DNA from: Pseudomonas monsensis
GTDB lineage: Bacteria; Pseudomonadota; Gammaproteobacteria; Pseudomonadales; Pseudomonadaceae
DNA length: 64,000 nt
Assembly: GCF_014268495.2 (NCBI RefSeq)
Contig: NZ_CP077087.1
Coordinates: 2,607,501-2,671,500, forward strand
Direction of reading: 5' to 3'
The notes under the pieces were generated by a model, which ran no database searches, had not been told where the DNA came from, and worked only from the letters and a program-made list of their open reading frames with translations. A program made the position numbers and the translations under genes. This document shows, one piece after another, positions 40,239-48,888 of the stretch (positions within the stretch are counted from its first letter, which is position 1; the number at the start of each line of letters is the position of its first letter).

Positions 40239-41588
40239 TCAGCCGTTGCTCGGGTCAGGCAGCGCGGTACTGGCGCCGAGCTTGTTGAGGAAGAACAGGT
40301 ACACCAGGCCCAGAGCGATCCAGATCAGGCCGAGTTTCTGCGCATCGACGCCCATGTTGTACATGATGGCCGCGACGATGATGAAGCCGATCACCGGACA
40401 GATCAGGTGACGCACGACCTGACCGGACTTTTGCCGACGCCAGTAGTAGTTGATCACCGTAAGGTGCAGCAGCATGAAGCCGCTGAGCGCGCCGAAGTTG
40501 ACCAGCGAGGTCAGGGTGTCGACCGAGTTGATGAACAGGTAGCAGATCACCAGCGACAGTACCGCCACCAGATAAATGCTCAGGTACGGCGTGTTGTGTG
40601 TCGGGTGCACCTTGGCCAGCACTTTCGGCAACTTGCCGTCGCGGGCCATGCCGAACAGCAGGCGCGAGACCGCGGCTTGCGAGGTGATTGCCACCGCGAC
40701 GCCCCAGGCCAGCGCGGTCGCCACCCCGGTCAGGGTCGCCAGCCAGCTGCCGGCGGCGATTTCGGCGATTTCATAGAACGCAGTGTCGGCGGACTTGAAG
40801 CCCATGCCTGCTGCCAGATCGGTGGCGATCCAGGTCTGTGCGACGAAAATCACCCCCATCACCAGCAATGTGATCAGCGCCGCTTTGCCGACGCTTTTGC
40901 CCGGATCGCCCTTGATTTCTTCCGCGAGGGTGGAAATCGCATCGAAGCCGAGGAACGACAGCACCGCAATCGACACCGCTTGCATCAGCAGGGCGAAGTT
41001 GAACGTTTCCGGGTGATACAGCGGCGCCAGGGTCAGCTCGCCGTTGCCGCCGCCGTGGTGCAGGGCGTTCCAGGCGTAGAACAAAAAAATCCCCAGCACT
41101 ACCAGTTGCGCCAGCAGGAAGATGATGTTCATCCGTGCGGTGAAGGTGATGCCGCGCAGGTTGACGAAGGTGGCGCTGACCAGGAACGCCAGAATGAAGC
41201 CGACTTTCGGAATGTCCGGGTACAGGTGATTGAGCGCCATTGCTGCATAGACGTAGAGCAGTGGCGGAATCAGCAGGTAATCGAGCAGCATCAGCCAGCC
41301 GGCAATGAACCCGACGTGTTGATTGAGACCGCGCTGTGCGTAGGAATATACCGAGCCGGCGATCGGAAAAGCCTTGGCCATGCTGCCGTAGCTCAACGCG
41401 GTGAACAGCATTGCCACCATGCCGATGATGTAGGCCAGCGGCACCATCCCGGGCGCCTCGGCATTGACGTAGCCATACACGCCGAACGGGGCGATGGGGA
41501 TCATGAAGATCATCCCGTACACCACCAGGTCGGTCAGTGTCAGGCTACGTTTCAACTCCTGTTTGTAGCCGAACTCTTCTATTTCCAT
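40239..41588 (-). CDS. APC-superfamily amino acid permease
   Basis: This permease of 449 residues and about 12 helices starts at the ATG at 41588 (MEIEEFGYKQELKRSLTL) with AGGAG upstream. PIAPFGVYGYVN in helix 1 and FLGFDAISTLAEEIKGDPGK in the helix 6 region are APC hallmarks for amino acid or amine uptake. The closest visible company (glutamine-synthetase-like ligase, deformylase-like enzyme, cysteine hydrolase, RpiR regulator and aruFG) suggests import of an amino acid or polyamine used as nutrient. Confidence 0.87.
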   Translation of the reverse strand: MEIEEFGYKQELKRSLTLTDLVVYGMIFMIPIAPFGVYGYVNAEAPGMVPLAYIIGMVAMLFTALSYGSMAKAFPIAGSVYSYAQRGLNQHVGFIAGWLMLLDYLLIPPLLYVYAAMALNHLYPDIPKVGFILAFLVSATFVNLRGITFTARMNIIFLLAQLVVLGIFLFYAWNALHHGGGNGELTLAPLYHPETFNFALLMQAVSIAVLSFLGFDAISTLAEEIKGDPGKSVGKAALITLLVMGVIFVAQTWIATDLAAGMGFKSADTAFYEIAEIAAGSWLATLTGVATALAWGVAVAITSQAAVSRLLFGMARDGKLPKVLAKVHPTHNTPYLSIYLVAVLSLVICYLFINSVDTLTSLVNFGALSGFMLLHLTVINYYWRRQKSGQVVRHLICPVIGFIIVAAIMYNMGVDAQKLGLIWIALGLVYLFFLNKLGASTALPDPSNG

Positions 41589-41676
41589 GAAGCGCAACTC
41601 CTTGTCAGCTTATCGAGCGTTTTTAGTTGTTATGTCGGTCCGTCATTTACAGCATCTGCAGTTTCTACAACATTCG

Positions 41677-42429
41677 TTACAGCAGTGGCGCCAGGCGCTC
41701 GACCCACAAGGCCACGGCTTGCGGGCTGCGCAGCAGATCGTTGCGCACCTCAATCAGCACCGAATCCAGGCCTCGGGCATCGCCATGCACCGGCACAGTC
41801 ATGTCGCCCAGCGGGTCAATCTTGTACGGCTGATTGCCGGCGACCTTCAGCGCAAGTTCGTCGAGGCCGTCGAGCACACGTTGCGCATAGGCTTTCGCCT
41901 GCCCGAACAACACGCCGATTTCCAGCGGTCGTGGCTGGCCGTAATACACCGGGGTAAAACTGTGAATCCCCACCACCCGTACCGGCTGGCCTTTGGCGAT
42001 GCGGGCGTCGATCAACGTCTGCAAGCGCGCGTGAAACGGTTTGAACAGCGTCTGGCGGCGGTATTCGCGGCTGGCTTCGTCCAGCTCGCGGTTGCCCGGC
42101 ACCTGGTAAATCTCGCTCTGCGCCGGAATGCTGTCCGGCGCATGGCGCGGACGATTCAGATCAATCAGCAGCCGTGAATAATTGGCGCTCAACAGTGTCG
42201 CCCCGAGTGTTTCCGACAGTGCTTCTGCCAGTTGCAGTGCGCCGATGTCCCAGGCGATGTGCTCGCGGGCGGCGGCATCGTCCAGGCCCAGATTGTTCAG
42301 GGCCTCGGGGATGTAGCGGCTGGCGTGCTCGCACACCAGGATCAACGGATGCGATGAATCTTCGCGGCTCAGGTTGTAGACCGGGCGGGTGTACAACCCC
42401 GACTCGGTGGATTCAGTACAGGCGTGCAT
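41677..42429 (-). CDS. N-formylglutamate amidohydrolase family protein
   Basis: This 250-residue enzyme of the HutG/FGase fold has LILVCEHASRYIPEALNNL with metal-binding Glu-His, HIAWDIGALQLAEALSETLG, LLIDLNRPRHAPDSIP and VVGIHSFTPVYYG. FGases hydrolyse N-formyl or related amide bonds. The ATG at 42429 (a GTG at 42438 is possible) lies inside the end of the ligase gene, so the two are translationally coupled. In this operon it may remove a glutamyl- or formyl-linked group, but this is inference. Confidence 0.82.
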   Translation of the reverse strand: MHACTESTESGLYTRPVYNLSREDSSHPLILVCEHASRYIPEALNNLGLDDAAAREHIAWDIGALQLAEALSETLGATLLSANYSRLLIDLNRPRHAPDSIPAQSEIYQVPGNRELDEASREYRRQTLFKPFHARLQTLIDARIAKGQPVRVVGIHSFTPVYYGQPRPLEIGVLFGQAKAYAQRVLDGLDELALKVAGNQPYKIDPLGDMTVPVHGDARGLDSVLIEVRNDLLRSPQAVALWVERLAPLL

Positions 42430-43744
42430 AGTGCTCACACAGGTCAGCGGGCGAGAGCTGTTCCGTCAGCGCCAGTTCCTCGGTTTTAAGGGCGTGGTAG
42501 GTGTCGAGCAAGGGCTTGGGCAGCCATTCATTGAAGACTGCACTGTCACGCAGGCAATCCAGCGCCTGGGCCAGCGAGGCGGGCAGGGCAACGATGCCCC
42601 GGGCCTTGCGTTGCTCGTCGTTGAGTGAATCGGGAATTTCATCGGTGATGGCGTTCAGCGCCAGGCGCTGTTCGATGCCCAGCCGTCCGGCGATCAGCAG
42701 CGCGGCCATCGCCAGGTGCGGCGAGGCGGTGGCGTCCATGGCGCGGAACTCCAGGTTGAACTGGTTGGCCACGGGTTTGCCGCCGAGTGTCACGGTCGGG
42801 CAGATGCGCAGCGCCGCTTCACGATTTTGCTGGCCCAGACAGGCATAAGACGCACTCCAGTGATGCGGCTGCAGGCGCTCGTAGGACACCGGCGTCGGAG
42901 CGGTGAACGCACACAGCGCCGGCAGATAATGCAGAATCCCCGCCGCCCAATGCTGGCCAAGGCTCGACAAACCGTTGCTGGTGCCCGCGTCGTAGAGCTG
43001 CGGCTGCCCCGCCAGATCGAGCAGGCTGACGTGCAGGTGCACGCCGTTGCACACGGCATCGGCGGCAGTTTTCGGTGCGAAACTCAGATCCAGGCCCATT
43101 TGCCGGGCGATCTCACGGGTGATTTCGCGCACGTTCACCGCACGGTCTGCCGCCGCCACGCCAAGGGTCGGGCGGCAGGTGATTTCGTATTGATGCTTGC
43201 CGTATTCGGGCAGGAACATTTCTGGCTCGACGCCACCGGCGCGCAAGGCGCTGAGCAGCCAGCCGCCGAATTCTGCGCCCTGACGCTGGGCTTCGAGGGA
43301 AAACGCCAGGTGTTCGGCAAACCCGGCGTGCAGGTTGAATTCGTGTTCGAACGCGGCGTTGACCTGCAGGCCCAGTACGTCGCGATATCGTTCGATTTCG
43401 TCACGCAGCAACGTGCGCGGGCAGGCGCCCCACGGGCGGCCATCGGTTTCGCGGATATCACCGTGGATAAAGTCCAGCGCTGGCGCATCGGCTTCCGGGC
43501 CGTTGCCGACAGTGACGCGGCTGCTCAGGTCCGGAATCAGCCGCAGATCGCCATAAGCGCCCCACGGGTTGGTCGAGGCGATGACATCCTGCGGCGTCAG
43601 CGCACTGTTGGCCGGCACCCAGCCGCAGCCGGCGGCTTGATAATGCTCCAGCTCATCGGTGGGAAACGAGCGGCCACGGGTAATGCCGATCAGGTCGGTG
43701 GTGACGATGGTGGTCATCGGCAGCGGCGTCAGGCGTGCACTCAT
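42413..43744 (-). CDS. Glutamine synthetase family ligase (gamma-glutamyl-amine type)
   Basis: This 443-residue GS-fold ligase has the N-terminal beta-grasp (GITRGRSFPTDELEHY). The catalytic domain includes AAFEHEFNLHAGF, NGVHLHVSLLD with the substrate and ATP His residues, the Arg loop QNREAALRICPTV and FRAMDATASPHLAMAALL. It is closer to PuuA-type gamma-glutamylpolyamine synthetases than to GlnA in length and motif form. It would attach glutamate to an amine at the cost of ATP. Its start overlaps the end of the cysteine hydrolase gene. Confidence 0.83.
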   Translation of the reverse strand: MSARLTPLPMTTIVTTDLIGITRGRSFPTDELEHYQAAGCGWVPANSALTPQDVIASTNPWGAYGDLRLIPDLSSRVTVGNGPEADAPALDFIHGDIRETDGRPWGACPRTLLRDEIERYRDVLGLQVNAAFEHEFNLHAGFAEHLAFSLEAQRQGAEFGGWLLSALRAGGVEPEMFLPEYGKHQYEITCRPTLGVAAADRAVNVREITREIARQMGLDLSFAPKTAADAVCNGVHLHVSLLDLAGQPQLYDAGTSNGLSSLGQHWAAGILHYLPALCAFTAPTPVSYERLQPHHWSASYACLGQQNREAALRICPTVTLGGKPVANQFNLEFRAMDATASPHLAMAALLIAGRLGIEQRLALNAITDEIPDSLNDEQRKARGIVALPASLAQALDCLRDSAVFNEWLPKPLLDTYHALKTEELALTEQLSPADLCEHYARLY

Positions 43745-44385
43745 GGGCGCATCTCCTGCAACCGGCCGAGCACGGTTTGCGTGTCGGTGATCCAGCAGTA
43801 GCCCTTGATCGCATTCAGGCAGGCGTCATGCCGCGCCGGGGTGTAGGTGGCGCAGGCGTCTTCGACCAGGGTCACCAGATAGCCACGGTCGGCGGCGTCG
43901 CGCACGGCCATGTCGACGCACTGGTCGGTGACAATGCCGGCGATGATCAAGTGACGGGTTTCGAGGTTGCGCAGCACGTAGTCGATGTTGGTCGAGTTGA
44001 ATACCCCGGACGAGGTTTTCGGCAAGACGATCTCGTTTTCCACCGGGGTCAGGTCGTCGATGATCCGCGCCTGCTCACTGCCCTTGGGCAGGTGCATGTC
44101 CGACAGTTTGTGGTCCAGCGAGCGGTCGCGGCCGTCGGCGGTCAGGCTCTCGATGATGGTGTGCAGCACGTTCTGCCGCGCTTCGCGAAAGGCGCTGAGC
44201 AACCGGCGCTGGTTGGGCACCACCTGCATGTGGGTGCGGGTCAGGAAGTACTCGGCATCCGGTCCGTTCAGGTGCGGGTCGTACTGCGGTTCGAGCCAGG
44301 CACGCTGCATATCCACCAGCAGCAATGCGCTGTGATCGGTGACAAACGGCAGATCCCGCGGCGAGCGGTGGGGAAGGCTGAACAT
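43741..44385 (-). CDS. Isochorismatase-family cysteine hydrolase
   Basis: The protein has 214 residues. The triad is visible as ALLLVDMQRAWLEP (Asp), EIVLPKTSSGVF (Lys) and IAGIVTDQCVDMAVRDA (Cys). Members hydrolyse amides such as N-carbamoyl or ureido compounds. It is the second gene of the cluster, starting two bases downstream of the RpiR gene stop and overlapping the ligase gene by four bases, so it is part of one operon. The substrate is unknown. Confidence 0.85.
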   Translation of the reverse strand: MFSLPHRSPRDLPFVTDHSALLLVDMQRAWLEPQYDPHLNGPDAEYFLTRTHMQVVPNQRRLLSAFREARQNVLHTIIESLTADGRDRSLDHKLSDMHLPKGSEQARIIDDLTPVENEIVLPKTSSGVFNSTNIDYVLRNLETRHLIIAGIVTDQCVDMAVRDAADRGYLVTLVEDACATYTPARHDACLNAIKGYCWITDTQTVLGRLQEMRP

Positions 44386-44387
44386 CC

Positions 44388-45242
44388 TTATTTATCCTCC
44401 AGCAGGTGGGTGTTGAAGTCGTTGCGCAGGGCGTCGATGCCTTCCAGGCGATCGGCCAGATCCGGGCTGCGCAGGGTCAGGCAGGCAATCAGCGCCTCGA
44501 CCTGCGCCAGTGCCGGAACCATGGTGTCGAACGGCGAGGCCGACTCCACCGGGGCGCTGATGATCAGGTCGGCCAGTTCGCGCAAGGGCGAGGCGTAGAT
44601 ATCGGTGAACAGCACCACCCGCGCGTTATTGTGTTTCGCCGCGCTGGCGACACGCAGGGCTTGGGTCTGATAGCGGCGATAGTCGAACACCAGCACCACG
44701 TCCTGACGCTGCAGGTCGAACAGTCGGTCGGGCAATTGCGCGTTGTCTTCCAGGGCAAAACAGCCGGGACGCAGCAAGCGCAGGTGATTGAGCAGGTAGT
44801 TGGCCATCAGGCTGCTGAAACGCCCGCCAAAGCAGTACACCTGATGACGGGTATCCAGCAGCCAGTCGCTGAGGATGCGCACGTCTTCGGGCTGGGTCAG
44901 CGATTGGGTTTCGACCAGCAGGCGATGGCTGTCGCCCAGGTAGTGGCTCCAGGCATCGTCCTTGTGCTGTTGCGCACGCGGCTGCAACAGAGTGCGCGGC
45001 GAGCGCAGGCGATGGTCCATGTCGCTGAGCAACGCATCCTGGAATTCGGCGTAACCACCAAAACCGAGTTTTTTGACCAGACGCACGATAGTCGGATCGC
45101 TGACACCGGCGTGTTCGGCCAGGCGTGCCATTGGCCCCAGGCCGTTGCGCGGATACTGATCGAGCAAGGCGCGCACGACTTTGCGCTCTGATGGCGTCAG
45201 TTCAAGGCCAGGGTCAGTGATCAGGTCTCTGAGAGGGGGCAT
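44388..45242 (-). CDS. MurR/RpiR family transcriptional regulator
   Basis: This 284-residue regulator has an N-terminal HTH of the RpiR type (SERKVVRALLDQYPRNGLG; AEHAGVSDPTIVRLVKKLGF) and a SIS sugar-phosphate-like binding domain (VYCFGGRFSSLMANYL; DVVLVFDYRRYQTQAL). It heads the operon of amine/amino acid genes and likely controls it and itself. A TGTA-N8-TACA palindrome lies 62 bases before its start. Confidence 0.87.
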   Translation of the reverse strand: MPPLRDLITDPGLELTPSERKVVRALLDQYPRNGLGPMARLAEHAGVSDPTIVRLVKKLGFGGYAEFQDALLSDMDHRLRSPRTLLQPRAQQHKDDAWSHYLGDSHRLLVETQSLTQPEDVRILSDWLLDTRHQVYCFGGRFSSLMANYLLNHLRLLRPGCFALEDNAQLPDRLFDLQRQDVVLVFDYRRYQTQALRVASAAKHNNARVVLFTDIYASPLRELADLIISAPVESASPFDTMVPALAQVEALIACLTLRSPDLADRLEGIDALRNDFNTHLLEDK

Positions 45243-45303
45243 CCGGGCTCCTGCTGGATGGGGGGTGTCGAATTCGCTTCACAATCCGTTAAAACAGTAT
45301 TTA

Positions 45304-45319
45304 TGTAACTGACGCTACA
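45304..45319. promoter_or_regulatory. Candidate RpiR operator
   Basis: TGTAACTGACGCTACA is an imperfect 16-bp palindrome (TGTA.C....G.TACA). Its shape is close to operators described for RpiR-family proteins, and it sits in the promoter region of the regulator gene. Confidence 0.5.
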
Positions 45320-45573
45320 TGTCTAGTGAATTTTTCGCCATGTTGAACAGGCTCCAAAAGGGTGCGAAATGCCCGTGTAACAAGGCCTACATGAAAGTCG
45401 ACCGGCTTTGTAGTCCGTTGCCCATGGTGGTGTCAGAGATTGCCGCTTTTCTAACAGTACGAGCACGCTCCGGCGCGTTTTGTGTTGTCCCGCAGCCCGC
45501 GGTTTACGGCACAATTGCCGACCCGTCGGCGTTGCGCCGTTGTTTTTCATGCCTCCTGAGCGAGCGATGCACC
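45320..45573. other. Intergenic region upstream of the phosphatase-like gene
   Basis: There is no supported gene; the downstream frame is open through here to an ATG at 45319, but this extension is unlike the family. No cobalamin riboswitch consensus is seen although cobF lies downstream. Confidence 0.4.
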
Positions 45574-46143
45574 GTGCAGACCACCCGTTTGACTTTGATT
45601 TGCCATGCGCGAACCGTCGCACAAAAACTGGCGCGTTTTCCTACGAACGAGCCCGTTGAAAATATCGCGCTGGCGCCCGACGCGCTGGCCGCCCGCTACC
45701 CCCGGCCGCGCCGCTTGCTTTGCGGCCCCGAGTTGCGCACGCGCCAGACGGCCGCGTGGTTTGGTGCCGATGCCGACGTGGAGGACGCATTGCGTGACTG
45801 CGATTGGGGCCACTGGCATGGCCAGTCGATCAAGGATGTGCAGCGCGAGGAGGGCGAAGCGTTGCACGCGTGGCTCAGCGATCCACAGGTTGTGCCGCCA
45901 GGGGGGGAATCCGTTACGCAACTCGGCGCCCGGGTGGCGGCATGGCTGATGCAAGTGCAGTCGGCGCCTGGCCATGTGGTCGCTGTCACTCATCCGTTCG
46001 TGGTCCGTGCGGCATTGATGCAGGTTGTGCAGGGCGCGGCGTTCAACGCAATTGATGTCGAGCCGCTGGCGTCGATCGAATTGCAGTTCAACGGTCGATG
46101 GCGGCTACGCTTGCCCGGCATAGACCCTGAGGGAGTGCTCTGA
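45574..46143 (+). CDS. Histidine-phosphatase-family protein linked to cobF
   Basis: The 189 residues from the GTG at 45574 form a histidine phosphatase fold. The usual RHGxT is replaced by ICHART. The second catalytic His lies in VAVTHPFVVRAAL, and LLCGPELRTRQTAAWF and WGHWHGQSIKDV match family positions. Loss of the first Arg means activity is doubtful or altered. Its stop overlaps the cobF start (TGATG). CobC-type phosphatases act in cobalamin assembly, so a cobalamin role is possible but unproven. Confidence 0.72.
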   Translation: MQTTRLTLICHARTVAQKLARFPTNEPVENIALAPDALAARYPRPRRLLCGPELRTRQTAAWFGADADVEDALRDCDWGHWHGQSIKDVQREEGEALHAWLSDPQVVPPGGESVTQLGARVAAWLMQVQSAPGHVVAVTHPFVVRAALMQVVQGAAFNAIDVEPLASIELQFNGRWRLRLPGIDPEGVL

Positions 46144-46898
46144 TGAAACGACTACTGGTGATTGGCATCGGCGCCGGTCATCCGGACTACATCACGATGC
46201 AGGCGGTGAAGGCGCTGAACCGCGTCGATGTGTTCTTCCTCATGGACAAGGGCCAGAGCAAGGACAAACTGATCGACCTGCGCCGGGAGATCTGTGCGCG
46301 CTACATCACCGATCGTGCCTATCGCTTTGCCGAAGCCCACAGCCCGGAGCGCGAGCGCGGCGAGGTCGACTATATCGCCAGTGTCGATGAGTTGAATCGG
46401 CTGAAGCAGCAGGCCTTCGAACGGCTGATCAATGATGAATTGTCCGACGGCCAGTGTGGCGGTTTCCTGGTGTGGGGCGATCCGGCGTTGTACGACAGCA
46501 CGATCCGCATCCTGCAAGCCATTCTGGCCTCGGGCCGCTGTGCGTTCGAGTTCGAAGTGATCCCCGGCATCACCAGCGTGCAGGCACTGGCTGCGCAGCA
46601 CAAAGTGCCGTTGAACTCGATCGGTTGCTCCGTGGAGATCACCACCGGTCGGCGGTTGGCGGCGGGGCAGGTGAGTGAGGCCGAGAGTCTGGTGGTGATG
46701 CTCGATGGCGAAGAGGCCTATCGGCGGGTGGCGGATCCTGCGACGTCGATTTACTGGGGCGCGTACCTGGGCACGCCGGACGAGATTCTGATCAGTGGCA
46801 AGTTGGGAGACGTGGCGGATGAGATTGAGCGGGTGCGCCAGGCGGCGCGGGCTGAGCATGGGTGGATAATGGATACCTACTTGCTGCGCCGGCCATAG
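46143..46898 (+). CDS. cobF: Precorrin-6A synthase (deacetylating)
   Basis: CobF methylates precorrin-5 at C1 with loss of acetate in aerobic cobalamin synthesis. The 251-residue protein starts MKRLLVIGIGAGHPDYITMQ and has the tetrapyrrole methylase hallmarks LVWGDPALYDSTIRIL and VIPGITSVQALAAQHKVPLN. The length is that of CobF rather than other precorrin methylases. Other cob genes are not in the window. Confidence 0.92.
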   Translation: MKRLLVIGIGAGHPDYITMQAVKALNRVDVFFLMDKGQSKDKLIDLRREICARYITDRAYRFAEAHSPERERGEVDYIASVDELNRLKQQAFERLINDELSDGQCGGFLVWGDPALYDSTIRILQAILASGRCAFEFEVIPGITSVQALAAQHKVPLNSIGCSVEITTGRRLAAGQVSEAESLVVMLDGEEAYRRVADPATSIYWGAYLGTPDEILISGKLGDVADEIERVRQAARAEHGWIMDTYLLRRP

Positions 46899-46925
46899 TC
46901 CATTGGCGCCTCTGCCGGCCTTTCG

Positions 46926-46989
46926 GCGAGCAAGCCCGATCCCACGGGAGTCAATCACCGCTAAAGCCTGTGGGAGCGGGTTTGCCCGC
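46926..46989. repeat. REP-like inverted repeat
   Basis: GCGAGCAAGCCCGATCCCAC-like and GTGGGAGCGGGTTTGCCCGC-like arms lie between the converging cobF and ftrA genes. The arms are imperfect. Confidence 0.75.
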
Positions 46990-47010
46990 AAAGGAGCCCC
47001 TGGGATCACC

Positions 47011-47985
47011 TCAGGAAGTTGCGTTGTCCCCACGCCCGAACCGCTCCCGATACACCGACGGCGGCACCCCCACCACGCTGCGAAACGCCACGCGAAAACT
47101 TTCCACCGAGCGATACCCGCAGCGCTGGGCAATCTGTTCGGTGTGCTGCGGTGTGCTCTCCAGCAACTCTCGCGCCCGCGCCAGCCGCTCATGCTGCAAC
47201 CACGCCTTGGGCGACTGACCACTGGCCTCGGTGAACCGCCGCAAAAAGGTCCGCTCGCTCATCGCCGCCTCATTGGCCAGATCGCGCACCTCCAGCGGTT
47301 GGTGCAAGCGCTCGCGGGCCCACTGCATCACCCGTGACAAATCGTTGCGCGGCGTCGCGCTGACGGGGGCCGGAATGAACTGCGCCTGACCGCCGGTGCG
47401 TTGCGGCGACATCACCAGACGCCGCGCCACCGTGTTGGCGACCTGAGTGCCGAAGTCCCGCGCCACCAGGTGCAGGCAGGCGTCGATGCCCGCAGCGCTG
47501 CCAGCCGAGGTAATCAACTGGCCGGCGTCGACGTACAGCACGTCCGGATCGACTGCAATGGCCGGAAACCGCTCAGCCAGTTCCGTGGTGTAGCGCCAGT
47601 GAGTCGTGGCGCCGTGACCGTCGAGCAGGCCGCTGGCCGCCAGCACAAACACCCCGGAGCAGATCGACAGTAATCGGGCGCCCCGCGCGTGGGCCTGACG
47701 CAACGCGTCGATCAACGCCGGCGGCACGGCGGCGTTACGGTCGCGCCAACCGGGAATGATGATGGTACGCGCGTCGGCCAGCAGTTCCAGGCCACCATCT
47801 GCCAACACCTGAATCCCGCCCATGGCGCGCATCGGGCCTTGATCGACCGCGGCAATCGCATGCGTGTACCACGGGAAATCGAACTCCGGTCGGGCCAGGC
47901 CGAAGATCTCCACGGCGATGCCGAATTCGAAGGTACAGAGGCCATCGTAGGCCAGAATCGCGACCAGTCCTGGTGAGGTGTGCAT
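47011..47985 (-). CDS. ftrA: GlxA/FtrA-type AraC-family regulator
   Basis: This 324-residue protein has a DJ-1/PfpI-like N-terminal domain (LVAILAYDGLCTFEFGIAVE; GARLLSICSGVFVLAASGLL) and a C-terminal AraC double HTH (DLANEAAMSERTFLRRFTEA; IAQRCGYRSVESFRVAF). FtrA proteins are commonly beside a rhodanese gene, as here. The ATG at 47985 is used; an upstream extension to 48084 crosses the promoter region and is less likely. Confidence 0.88.
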   Translation of the reverse strand: MHTSPGLVAILAYDGLCTFEFGIAVEIFGLARPEFDFPWYTHAIAAVDQGPMRAMGGIQVLADGGLELLADARTIIIPGWRDRNAAVPPALIDALRQAHARGARLLSICSGVFVLAASGLLDGHGATTHWRYTTELAERFPAIAVDPDVLYVDAGQLITSAGSAAGIDACLHLVARDFGTQVANTVARRLVMSPQRTGGQAQFIPAPVSATPRNDLSRVMQWARERLHQPLEVRDLANEAAMSERTFLRRFTEASGQSPKAWLQHERLARARELLESTPQHTEQIAQRCGYRSVESFRVAFRSVVGVPPSVYRERFGRGDNATS

Positions 47986-48086
47986 TTGGCGGAAAATTCC
48001 CGGTGGGTGTCTTGTGCGCCACTGTAGCGCCGAGCGCCGGCTCGATAAAGTCTGTTCACACCCGTTCAGATAAAGGAGCAACACCT

Positions 48087-48515
48087 ATGACCAGCCTGGT
48101 TCGCGACATTCCTGCCGCCCCCTCGGCCATTGCCCTGATGCATTTCAGCAACCGTCTGACTTTCGAAACCGATTGCTCCGACGTGTACAGCAGCCAGGAA
48201 GCCGGGGAAATCGACTTCGTGCTGGTTGATGTACGTGGGCCGCTGGCGTTCGAGCGCGGCCATGTGCCGGGTGCGATCAACATTCCGACACGTCTGCTGA
48301 CGGAACAAGGGTTGCAGGGCTACGCGAAAACCACCTTGTTTGTGGTGTATTGCGCCGGCCCGCACTGCAACGGCGCCAACAAGGCAGCGGTGAAACTGGC
48401 GGCACTGGGTTACCCGGTCAAGGAAATGCTCGGCGGCGTCACCGGCTGGCTGGACGAAGGGTTCGAACTGAGCCTGCCGCACGCCGCCGGGAGTCCCGTC
48501 AACTGCGCCTGCTGA
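48087..48515 (+). CDS. Rhodanese-like sulfurtransferase
   Basis: This 142-residue single-domain rhodanese carries FVLVDVRGPLAFERGHVPGA and the active loop VVYCAGPHCNGANKAA with the catalytic Cys. It transfers sulfur from a donor such as thiosulfate. AAAGGAGCAACACCT precedes the ATG. It is divergent from ftrA, 101 bases away, and is probably under its control. Confidence 0.88.
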   Translation: MTSLVRDIPAAPSAIALMHFSNRLTFETDCSDVYSSQEAGEIDFVLVDVRGPLAFERGHVPGAINIPTRLLTEQGLQGYAKTTLFVVYCAGPHCNGANKAAVKLAALGYPVKEMLGGVTGWLDEGFELSLPHAAGSPVNCAC

Positions 48516-48888
48516 AAGCACATGCAACTGTTGCCGAAGACGGCGATCTGTTGAACGGGCCAAGCGTTCCCACGCTCTGCGTGGGCATGCAGCCGAAAGT
48601 GTTCTGCCGCCCGAACCAGCGTTAAAAGATCGCAGCCTTCGGCGTCTCCTGCAGTTGATTTGTGGGCCGATCGAGGGCTTGTCCTACAGCCTTTGCACCA
48701 CGACGGCGCAGCGGTTGACCCCGGTCAATCGCCTTGCCGAATTCCTGTAAGTATTTGTCGCTTAAAAACAATTTGCCCTGTGCGCGGCGCCATAGACTGC
48801 CGGCCACTTCGGTTTTTGCCGCCCATTGGCCATGACCGAACGCTGAATCGAAGCTGCCAATAAAAGCCTCCGCACACAGGAGTTATAA
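48516..48888. other. Intergenic region with short repeats
   Basis: It holds a small CCCACGC-TCT-GCGTGGG hairpin at 48569-48585 and AAAAGATCGCAGCC at 48624, a dispersed Pseudomonas motif also present at about 24144 and 53998. No gene is supported. The last part should carry the promoter of the binding-protein gene. Confidence 0.5.

Noticed and set aside
40236..41957. 573-codon plus-strand frame opposite the APC permease gene
   Set aside because: It is rich in His, Gln and Asp from antisense reading of membrane helices, with no recognisable domain.
45320..45573. Cobalamin riboswitch upstream of the phosphatase-cobF pair
   Set aside because: No B12-box consensus or expected helices were seen.
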